From: Scolanthus callimorphus
Lineage: Eukaryota > Cnidaria > Anthozoa > Actiniaria > Edwardsiidae
Assembly (NCBI GenBank): GCA_033964015.1
Contig: CM066919.1
Span: 2,570,101 to 2,634,100 of the forward strand
Reading direction: 5' to 3'
Length of the DNA stretch: 64,000 nucleotides
Shown: positions 42,428 to 52,262 of the stretch, one piece after another
Layout of the letters: every line of letters begins with the position of its first letter
Numbering within the stretch: position 1 is the first letter of the stretch
Program-made: the position numbers and the translations under genes
The notes under the pieces: model-generated
Databases searched by the model: none
The model's input: only the letters and a program-made list of their open reading frames with translations
What the model was told of the DNA's origin: nothing

Positions 42428-45400
42428 TATTCTCACTGGGTCCCATTGTACTCTATATAAGATATGGGAGAAAAGGCCTGGCTCCGCTTATCTGCCACTT
42501 AGGTGTGTGCAGGTTTGAACCCCTCTTACTATCTTAAACCTCTCTATAACTTCTACTAACTTCCACAATATCCCATAACTCAGAAATATCCCAAAACTCA
42601 AGGATCCCATAACTCAGAAAGATGTGTTGCACCTGGTCCTAGAGTCAAGAATTATTAGGTAACTTTATTTAATGTATTAGGTAACTTTATTTAATGTATT
42701 TAAAAGAAAATAAAAAGAAGGAAATCACAAAAAAAAAAGAATTATTTCTTATTTTCAAACCAGTAAAACCCTGATTTATATACATATGAGACCTAATTCT
42801 GACAGTCATAGTGCCCTACAGAGCCCAACCCTGAAGACATAACACATGCATCCCTGATGCAGGGCCTGGTCTCCTCCCAAAACTCAGAATCTTAGAAAAT
42901 ATTATGACTTTGTACACTAGTCAATGAGTAGGGATGTATAGTGTAACAATTTACAGGTGAAAATGCTTAAGGGTTGCTGGGTCCGGGGCTGCACCCCTGC
43001 CCATACACATATTGAAGCAGTTTATTGACATAAGAGGTTATGATGTAAGCTCAAGGGTACAACCCCAAACCCAACAAACCCAGAAATGCCCCGTCCGAGG
43101 ACAGAGCACTGGACAAAATGTCCATAGGACCGAAGAAGATCCCTCCAGGAGTGTTGGGCAGAGAGTTACATATCATGAAAGAGTCTAATACATACGTTAA
43201 CTTTGTTCGTCTAGTGAATTGTGTAAACAAAGGTGGGATAATCCTGATAGAACTAACACTTCACAATCGGCATGCGTAACAAAGACAACTCGATATGATA
43301 TATAATACAAGATTTTAGTGGCACTGGTTTCCTCCCAAAACTCAGAATCTCAGAAAATATGATGACCTTTTACAACTAGTCAATGAGTAGGGATGTATAG
43401 TGTAACAATTTACAGGCGAAAATGCTTAAGGGTTGCTGGGTCCGGGGTTGCACCCCCGTCCATATACACATATTCAAGCAGTCTATTGACACAAGAGGTT
43501 ATGATGTAAGCTCAAGGGTACAACCCCAAACCCAACAAACCCAGAAATGCCCCGTCCGAGGACAGAGCACTGGACAAAATGTCCATAGGACCGAAGAAGA
43601 TCCCTCCAGGAGTGTTGGGCAGAGAGTTACATATCATGAAAGAGTCTAATTCATACGTTAACTTTGTTATTCTGTAAACGAAAGTGGGTCAATCCCGATA
43701 GAGCTAACAATTCGACATGAGTGACAAAGACAACTCGATATGATATATAATACAAGATTTTAGTTGCATTGCAAACAACTGAACAAACTTCACCAAAAGG
43801 GTAGTATAGCCCCATCCTAAGGGACAACACACACTCCCAGGCAGTACACTTTACTACTTCAGCACAATTATTTGCACCTCTCTTGTGGGAGGCAAGGCCT
43901 GGTTTCCTCCCAAAACTCAGAAGGGTTATCCAGAAATTATCGCGCATGACTTTTGCCGTATGAGGTTTAGTAATAAATAAACCAATCTAAAAGGTAAAAA
44001 ACAAAAAAAAAAAATACAAAAAATAAATAAAAATAAAATAAAATAAATAAATAAAATAAAGTAAAAAATAAATGAAAAATAAAAATAAAAATTGCGTACA
44101 ATGTTTCCACGGTGTTGATTGCATGATCCGCTCGGATCGAGCTGTTTCCTAGGAGGTTAGAACAGGTGTTAACCCCACCTGTCAACTAAAATATTTTGTG
44201 CCAATAATGTTGCACATCGATAAAAATTCAATTGAAATCGACAAGTTATTTCTGTTGGAAAACAAACCCATTTACTGAAACCAGTCTTCAAGATGCAGTT
44301 TTAAAGAATTATAAAAGACCTTATTATGGCAGATTGCCATAGCATTTACTTTCACCCTAAAGAATAACACACACTACCAAGCAGTACACTTTATTACTTT
44401 ATTACTTTAGTACAATTATTTGTACCTCCTTGCGGGAGGCAGGGCCTGGTGTCCTCCCAAAATTCAGGAAGGGTTATCCAGAAATTAGTACAACCAAAAC
44501 TTGAGGACCTTCGCCATAAGGTTAAGTAATAAATATACCACGCTAAAAGTAAAAAGTTAGCGTACAATGTTTCCCCGGTGTTGATTACATAATCCGCTCG
44601 GATCGAGCTGTTTCCTAAGAGGTTAGCGCAGGTGTTAACTCCACCTGTCACCTAAAATACTATGTGCCAATAATAATGTTGTACTTCGATAAAACGTTCA
44701 TTGAAATCTATCAGCTATTTCTGTTAGAAAACAAAGACATTCACTGAAACCAGCCTTCAAGATGCAGAATCATAAAAAAGACCTTTATTATGGCAGATTG
44801 TCATAGCATTTACTTTCACATTACCGCATTACTTTCGTCACGCTGGTATATCATAATCTTAAAAATACACTAGAATTTGAGCGACTTTTCGCTGGGCAGA
44901 ACAACTCTGTAGCCAAACTCAACTGAACAACATATTATCATCTTAAAGTACACTAGAATTTGAGCGACTTTTCGCTGGGCAGAACAACTCTGTAGCCAAA
45001 CTCACTAGAATTTGAGCGACGTTTCGCTGGGCAGAACAACTCTGTAGCCAAACCCAACTGAACAACATATTATCTTAAAGTACGCTAGATTTTGAGCGAC
45101 TTTTCGCTGGGCAGAACAACTCTGTAGCCAAACTCACACTAGAATTTGAGCGACGTTTCGCTGGGCAGAACAACTCTGTAGCCAAACTCAACTGAATAAC
45201 ATATTATCATCTTAAAGTACACTAGAATTTTTGAGCGACTTTTCGCTGGGCAGAACAACTCTGCAGCCAAACTCAATTGAACAATATAATCCTTGAAATA
45301 CACTAAAATTTCAGCGACTTTTCGCTTTGCAGAACAACTCTGTTGTCAAACTTCTTTAAAACGCTGAGCCGAGCACATGCTAAGAAAAATACCTGAACCG

Positions 45401-46018
45401 ACGAGAAAGCAACGTGGGAAAATAATTAAGGGCAACCGAATACTCACAGTACATCTTTGAATATAGGGAGAATATGTGTCCGGGCTTTCTAGGTCGGTTG
45501 CCGTGAGTTAAAGGAATCAGAACTTCCAAGCTGGAAACCAAAGCAAACAATACATTAAGAATGCAAAAATGAAACGCCAACAACGAAATTAAATACCGAA
45601 TCTGTCGGATATACCCAAGGTTTATCTTGAGATGGATGGACTTGAGACGGATGGGGAAGTAGAATTGAAGAGACAGCAGGCAATGGTGTTCCTTCGTGGA
45701 CGCTTCAGAAAGGGTGGCGAGTCAGGCTTGAACGGAGATTGCGACAGGAACACGTTCGAACACCAAGTTGAAGCTGAAGTGCAGACGACGCCAGTAGAAA
45801 ATAAATAACTTGAGTGTTGATAGCGGGAAGAGATGAGAGGAGACGACGAGAACAAGTAAATTTTAATTGTAGAAGTAGGTTGCGAAGTCTTGTGAAGAGT
45901 AGAGTGCAGACTTGAGTCGAACTGGAGGAACGTCTAAGACGGGCGTTCGTTCTCAACCAACTGAGTATGTTAATGAGTTGATATCTTATATACGTACTGC
46001 TGGTCCCCAGTGGGAATA
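42428..46018. mobile_element. Large inverted-repeat DNA element, copy 2 (3.6 kb), reverse orientation
   Basis: It starts TATTCTCACTGGGTCCC and ends CCAGTGGGAATA, matching the family ends. Inside are duplicated blocks at 42877-43195 and 43333-43650, with GGTTGCTGGGTCCGGGG and CAGAAATGCCCCGTCCGAGG inverted relative to 6580-6720. A second duplication (44095-44190 and 44560-44660, sharing CGCTCGGATCGAGCTGTTTC) and a tandem array at 44870-45350 follow. No transposase domain is recognised in the frames. Confidence 0.7.
44870..45350. repeat. Tandem array, six to seven units of 58-85 bp
   Basis: The core ATTTGAGCGACTTTTCGCTG plus GGCAGAACAACTCTGTAGCC recurs, with a variable spacer (AACTGAACAACATATTATC) present in only some units. 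It lies inside the copy-2 element. Confidence 0.85.
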
Positions 46019-46225
46019 GTTTTTCCCCGAGATCAATATTTTTGGCTGGGTTTCCTGTGGCAAGAACGCAAAAAAACACGTCCGATCTATTTGGAATTTT
46101 TTTATTTTTTGAATTTTGGAGCCCCCCCTCTCATAAGTGCTGGCTACGCCCCTGTCTCTCATACGAAGCTACATCCGGGACCTGAGTGACATATTTTCCA
46201 TATCCTCACTAGTGAGGATATCGGT

Positions 46226-47552
46226 CAAAACAAAATTGCTTGGAAATCAATTTGGAATAATTCGCTACGCTCCTTGCCTCTATGTATTTTGCTCTCGTTT
46301 TTCTTGTCGTCCGTTGGCGGTTTGATTGACGCGTGTTGATGTCTTTGTTAATCTCCGCGTTTAAACAAGTGTTTCAGGAAACGTTTATTCGATTACCAAC
46401 CGTTCATTCCATTGGGAAACGTTCATTTTATCCAGAAAAACAAAAACAACTACGGGAGTATATATCAAGAAATCTCTACTTGTAGGGTAGACTTTTAAAT
46501 ATAATGCCATATCAAGAAATCTCTACTTGTAGGGTAGACTTTTAAATAATATATAGATTTAGCCACTGGCTAAAAGCGGAGCTCCTGGTTACATATTTTC
46601 CATGTGAATGGAAAATTGCAATACTTTATTTGACATAAGTTAATGTGTCATTCCAAAATCTGGGATCCTACAATTAGATTACAAGCACAAAACTTATATG
46701 TATTTTAGAGCAGGATTGCGTGAGCGAAAACTTGAACAGTCAATAAGACTACTTATTGGGTAAGAAGGAATGGGCAGCAGTCGCAACAAAAGCTACCCAC
46801 CCTGGATTTTTTAAATTTGAACCAACCACCCTGCAGTTCCAGTGATTTTATCATGACCACCCTGGAAATTGTGCTTACCCACCCTGGAATGTCGTATTTA
46901 AGGGTGCCCGCCCTGAAATTTCAAGCTCTACTTCCACCCACCCTGGAATTCTGAGGAATTGCCCAACTGCCCAATTGGCATGGGGTGGGGCACTCCATCG
47001 TATGGTAGATGGATATGCTAGGGGTATTTTTTTTGGGAGGCTCCTGAGGTCTGCCATAGGCATGAGGAGGATAGGTAACAGGTAGGTCTGCCATAGGGTA
47101 AAGTTTTTTCTTGTCTCTGATAGGGTATGTATTACAGTATGGCTACCAGCACTTAGTGATAAAGACAGTTTATTTTAGAACCTTTAACACATTAGCAAAT
47201 TTTTTACTTATTTTTCAAGGAATCACTTCCAGAACCAAACGGGTTACCATGGAAACACTAGTTAGCATATGGGTTTATGAGGTCTTGGTCATTCTTTGTT
47301 GTCACCAAGTTTGAATTGATTCGAAATATCCAAAACAGAATTATACATAAAACATTGTTTGGCCTCTTTGCCCAAGTCTTGTTGTGACGTCATTTTTTGC
47401 TAATTTGCATTAGTACAAATCTTGAGTATCAAAAAAGCTATGAACCAAAAGAGCTATGAACACGAAAAAAAAATTCTTTCGTATTTTGAATGTGCAATCA
47501 AATAAGCCATTAAAATTTCAACCTTGAGTTGCACTTTAACCAAACCTATTAT
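46226..47552. other. Intergenic with a 48-bp duplication and CCACCCTGGAA motifs
   Basis: ATATCAAGAAATCTCTACTT plus GTAGGGTAGACTTTTAAATA is present twice in tandem at about 46463 and 46509. At 46795-46955 CCACCCTGGAA(T/A)-like motifs recur about six times, resembling the arrays at 23190-23460 and 47620-47880. No gene is recognised. Confidence 0.5.
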
Positions 47553-47936
47553 ACAATGGCTGACTGCATTTATAAACCGCACCAGGGGCTGAGGACCTCC
47601 CTTAAAAAGACCCCTCCCCTGGAACTTCCACTCGTGAAACCGACCCCCACCCCTGGAATTTCCACTCGTGAAACCGACCCCCTCCCCCGGAATTTCCAAC
47701 CCCATAAATGACCCCCACCCCTGGAATTTCCATTTTTCTGGCAAAATACCCCTGGGAAATCTCTTTTTGGATAAAATGTCCCTGGAAAATCACCTTTTTT
47801 ACTCCTCCCCTTGGAATTTCCAGTCTCCAGACACACCCCCTCTCCTGGAATTTTCAGAGTTTAATACAGCCCCCCTGGAAAATTTTCCATAGGTCCTCAA
47901 CCTCCCTGGTTCGATTTAAAAATGCAATCAGCCAAT
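47553..47936. mobile_element. Inverted-repeat element with CCTGGAATTTCC array
   Basis: The left ATGGCTGACTGCATTTATAA plus ACC and CCAGGGGCTGAGGACCT pairs with the right AGGTCCTCAACCTCCCTGG and AAATGCAATCAGCCAAT. The middle has about eight CC(C/T)TGGAATTTCCA-like repeats. The organisation resembles 23179-23513. Confidence 0.6.
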
Positions 47937-48037
47937 GAGTAAGACAAGAAGTTTATATTTCATGCTTAAAAAAATCATGAATAGTTTATAAGAACAATAC
48001 AATAGAAACACAATAAGAATCACAGGACCGTAGCATC

Positions 48038-49310
48038 CCGGGGGAGGGGGGCTCCCCCTATTTTTGGGGTGCAGGTACTTGTCACACCTTTTAGGGTTTA
48101 AAATCAGGCCTCTGGAAAAATTAGAAAACTTGCAAAAAAAAATTTCCAGATAGGTACCCATTAGAGGTCCATTCTAGCAAATCAATCAAATTACACTTGT
48201 TAGGGACCGTTCATTTTTTTATCAGGGAGGGGGGGCTGGTGGAAATGAGGGGGTACCCTGTACTTTTTGGTTGGCCCCCCCTTTCATGTCCGTATTTTTT
48301 TAGGTGGCCCCCCAAAATCCAATGTATTTTTTCTGGTGCCTCCCCCCCCCTCTATTATAAATGCTTGCCCTGTAAGGTAGACTCTTGCCTAAGTGATGCA
48401 GTCTCATTCTTCTTAACGTTTTTCTTACTTCTGTCAAAGCTAAGGAACCGATCCCCCCTCAGAACTATTAAACGTTTTCGTGACACCCACCTCAGGTCCT
48501 AGTAGAAAAGATTTTACATAAAGAGGGGGTCACATAATTCTTTCGTTGCGGCCAACTTTTGATAACCGCATTTCATCAAGCCTCAGTAAAAGGGTAAATG
48601 AAGGTTTTTTGTGTATAGTAAACAAAGCCTGTCAGGAGCCCAGAAAGCTCCTAGTGAAGGGATCCTGAGCCTTTAGGTAATATTTTTCATGCGCGCCGCA
48701 AATGAAGAAATTATTATTATTCATGTGCGTGAAGCGCAGCCCAAATGACGAATTTCTATGCTTGTTGTAAGTAAACATTGAACTCACGCTTATACCTGTG
48801 GGTGTTCTTTCGTACATAGACTGCACGGCAGGCCTATCAGTGCAGGGCATTTTTGAGAGGGTTTATTTGTTCTTATCAAAAAAGTAAAAGAGCATATTAG
48901 ATGTTAAATTCGTCATACGCGCGAAGCGTGCCGAATTTTTTATTAAGTATTTAGTGAAATCAGAAACATATAAGCGAGTTGAAACATGTAACAAACATAT
49001 TGCATGCTGTAAAAAATACAAACTTTTCGTTTCCTCCCTGTTATGTGCTTGTATTTTATTGGGTGACCTCCCCCCCCTCCCCCCCCCCCCCCCCTCATTT
49101 CCACCAGCCCCCTCTCCCTGATAAAAAATGAACGGTCCCTTAGTTGCCTGAATTTCAGACGTATTGTCCCTCGTAAAAATATATGTCTTGCTGATACCTT
49201 TTTAGGAGCCCAAGTCAACTAAGCGATGCCATGTATGGTACCTTTTAGGGATGAAATTGAAAGTTCCTGACAAGCACCCCTGCCCCAAAAATAGGGGAGT
49301 CCCCCCTGGG
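48038..49310. mobile_element. G-run-ended inverted-repeat element, split by a PIF-like MITE
   Basis: The left CCGGGGGAGGGGGGCTCCCC plus TATTTTTGGGGTGCAGGTAC pairs with the right GCACCCCTGCCCCAAAAATA plus GGGGAGTCCCCCCTGGG. Inner motifs ACCTTTTAGGG(T/A) also match. The 48203-49139 element sits inside. A related structure lies at 54876-55343. Confidence 0.6.
48203..49139. mobile_element. PIF/Harbinger-like MITE, 937 bp
   Basis: Inverted ends GGGACCGTTCATTTTTTTAT and ATAAAAAATGAACGGTCCC, flanked by TTA at 48200-48202 and 49140-49142. A 3-bp TTA duplication with GGG-starting ends is typical of PIF/Harbinger. Subterminal stretches GGGAGGGGGGGCTGGTGGAA and its inverse are also present. No transposase. 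Confidence 0.8.
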
Positions 49311-49513
49311 CATACTGTAGCATGTTGTAAATCTGATACAACCACTAGTGGTTGTAGCTAATTTGCATAGCAACTTTAATGAAACATATCAAGTTTCACT
49401 TCCAATTGTTTTAAAACAGACGACACTAGAAGGGAGGATGTCTTCTCCATTTTTTTAAGTAGTTTAAAACATTTGCAACAATTAACAACTATTTATAGTA
49501 AAAATACACTGTA

Positions 49514-49798
49514 TAGCGGCTTTCACATAACTGCTGTGAAAACAATTCATGAGTAATTCACTATCCTATCAAATGCATAGAAATTCAACAATTAACCAAT
49601 CACAGAGCGAGAGGTGATTCACAATCTCTCTTTTTTGTCAGCAATTTAATTAGACGTATAATTGTGTAATTATTTTCTCTACACAATCTGATTGGTATAA
49701 GGATCAAAGACCATGCTCTTGACCAATCACAACCCAAACCAATCACAATTAGCAAGTTATTTGTAATTACTCATGACAGTCATGTGGAAACTGCTCTA
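49514..49798. mobile_element. TAGAGCGG-family MITE, copy 3
   Basis: Left TATAGCGGCTTTCACATAAC and right GACAGTCATGTGGAAACTGC plus TCTA, with inner CCAATCACA/TGTGATTGG-like motifs. It is diverged from the copies at 15027 and 31263. Confidence 0.7.
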
Positions 49799-51980
49799 AT
49801 TATGTTTTACTTGTGTCATGGTATGGTCTTTCCGAAAGCCGCCTCTGGCAAAAGCCACCTCTGGCTGCTGTTGTCACTGAAATTTAAAGAAAATAACCAA
49901 TAAGTCTGATGAGCCTCGAAGACAAAACCTGCTTATCAAAACTATGGGCCTGCTTCATGCGCAACGAAAGAAAAGTGTGATCCCCCTCGACTACCTGTAA
50001 AATGCCTTCTACTATGTCGAAACTAATTATTTTTTTTATATTTAACATATAAGAATACGATTGCTTTTGTAAAAGGAACAGCCCTAGACATAGGTCTGCA
50101 CACCCACAGAGCAATATTATTCACCATCTACAGAGCAATATTATTAATTAAATGACTAGAAACCGCTACTAGTATCTTTAAACATGGGGAAATTCGGTAA
50201 GACAAAAAAAAATCATGTGAAAAAATACAGAAAAAATTCCTGCAAAGCCATGGCTTGCTAAAAAAACATTCCTACACAAATTCTAACCAGGAAAAAAAAA
50301 ATCCTGCATAACCAAAAACCTCCCCCCCCCCCCCCCCACTAAAATTTCTAATGGTCCATCCCTTTTAAACTACAGTCTATTAATTATTGTGTCTATGTTG
50401 AGCAAAATTTACATCTATGTTGTGCAAAATTTATACATTTCCATGACTTCAGTTCCCATGCCTGACACTATCGGACAGAGAAACAATGAATCCAGCAATA
50501 AATTAAAAGTAAAATGTCAGTGCATATTGGCACTGATAGACAGCAATAATTATTCCTAGATAGATTTCCGCTTGCCTGTCATATGTGAAATACTCTGTGA
50601 AGCTTCCCCGCAGCCAGGAATACATCTTAGGGAATTTCTACAAAATTAAATTAGCGCACAAAAGTTACTCGTTGTAGCCGAACCAAATTGAGAAGTCGAA
50701 AATGTCTCAATTTGAAGAATAAATAGCTTAGATACATTAGAAAATTCAAGAATCATTGTACCATTATCTAAACCTGAAGTTTGGAGCTGGACACGTCCTA
50801 TGATGACCAAAAGCTCGCGAGCTAAAGATGGCAACCATACCAATGCGTGACAAGTTTTTCTTTCATGACATTCTCCCGAGTCTCCCCGCCAAAAGTAAAC
50901 ACAGCCACGGCAGTTGTCAGCTCCACTATAACTTATATATCACTAGAAAATACGGTATTCTGATTGCAATCCAGAAAAAAAGCTTAAACCACAATGGTTG
51001 AGCGTGTAAAAACGACTAATCTCACGAGCGGCCACTATCGTCGCATTCAACTTTCATCTTTTTCAAACGAGTAGAGGAAACAGCCGCAAAAGTTCGGGAA
51101 AAACATGCACGAATGGAAGTTTGAAGTTTGCGGTAGATAAAATCTGATTACTACTGAATGCTCATTTTATACTCTAGCTACAAAGTTCAAGTACTTACCT
51201 TGAACATGGGTTTCTACGCTAGCTCTTCGTTCGTCCGTCTTCTTTTGTCTTTTTCGACTTCACCATTCACTGGTATTCTTCTCTACTCGCTTTGCTTCTT
51301 TCCCTCGACAAACTTTTTTTTTCTATAATCATGACATCGGTCACTCTTCTTCCCGCTGGTAACTCATTTTCTAAAATCGTGATTTGTCAGCTTGATTTCA
51401 AGAGTTTTTGATGAAGAGTAAAAACCGTCGTGCGTTGTTTCGTTTGTTCACTTTGCACTCTCTTTGGCGGTGGTTCATGCTTTGCCCGGCTTCTTCCCGT
51501 CGCTGTTTCTAGCTCTCTCCTGGAATAATTTCTTCCGCTTCTTCTATCAAAATTCTCTCTTTCATTTTTCTCGTCTTGTCATCGTTTTTTTTTTATCAGT
51601 CAGGAAAAAGAACTCTGTACAGACGACAGAGTCCTGCAGAAAAATGGCAAACAGTTCCGGGGTTGCCTGTGGTGGGGCGCGCAGACAGGCAGACACGGAC
51701 GCGCCAGCGATACCATAATGGGAATACCGCTGAGTGTTGAAAAATGAAGTCGATAGTATACCTGAGTTCTTACTTGAGCTATTGAATTCTTCATACGCGA
51801 TACCTATGGTGCTCCGCTCTGCGGCCTTCGGCCGCAAAGGAGCTCCGCTATAATGCCGCGAATCATTGACTATTTAACAATTAGACCTCAAGGCCGAATG
51901 TGCTATGATGAATAGACCATGAGGCCGAAGGCCGAATGGTCTATTGATATCATAGCACATGAGGACGAGAGGTCTAATTG
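49799..51980. other. Intergenic, no gene recognised
   Basis: 50170-50345 is A-rich with a C run (about 50323-50338) ending AATTTCTAATGGTCCATCCC, similar in inverse to 4000-4030. 51815-51980 has palindromic GGCCTTCGGCC-type motifs and the mirrored pair AATTAGACCT/AGGTCTAATT. No domain-bearing frame was found on either strand. Confidence 0.4.
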
Positions 51981-52170
51981 TTTTAGTATAAACCAACTAG
52001 TTGGTCGGTTATGGTAATGAATTCCATTATTTTATGTTGAAAAAATCAAGTTTTCTTGCAAAGAAAGGTGGTGGTTTTGCCAGGCACGGTCTATCACTAA
52101 TAGACCATTAGTAGCTCAGCCAATCAGAATGCAGGATTTGTAATAGACCATTAGTTGGTTTATACTAAAA
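51981..52170. mobile_element. Small MITE near the DSCC1 5' end
   Basis: TTTAGTATAAACCAACTA at 51982-51999 is the exact inverse of TAGTTGGTTTATACTAAA at 52152-52169. GGTTTTGCCAGGCAC and TAGACCATTAG repeats lie between. It is about 95 bp upstream of the DSCC1 start codon, so it may overlap the promoter. Confidence 0.75.
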
Positions 52171-52262
52171 GAAGTTTAGTTTTGCTCTCGAAACGTCAAA
52201 AGGTTGGGTGACCTGTGTTATCAACTGGCCGAGAGAGACCGGGCCAGGTGCGAAAATTCAAA

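Larger units (their letters stand above)
41912..46154. mobile_element. hAT-like element (second layer), interrupted
   Basis: Terminal inverted repeats CAGGGGCGTAGCCAG (41912) and CTGGCTACGCCCCTG (ending 46154), with TCTCTCA on both sides (41907-41913 and 46155-46161) as a probable 7-8 bp duplication. Only about 230 bp of its own body remains visible (G/C-rich runs at 41930-41985; 46019-46135). The CAGGGGCGTAG end is typical of hAT-type MITEs. Confidence 0.7.
41872..46225. repeat. Dispersed repeat split by nested insertions (outermost layer)
   Basis: 41872-41906 (ACACGAGTGTTTTACTGGGA, AATACGCCACT) and 46158-46225 (CATCCGGGACCTGAGTGACA, CATATCCTCACTAGTGAGGA) are the two halves of a repeat found unbroken and inverted at 63295-63405. 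The hAT-like element and its contents lie between them. Confidence 0.75.

Noticed and set aside
45705..46079. 124-codon minus frame at the end of the large inverted-repeat element as a possible transposase
   Set aside because: Ser/Arg/Leu-biased, no DDE/D or HTH motif recognisable, and it reads across the element boundary into flanking DNA.
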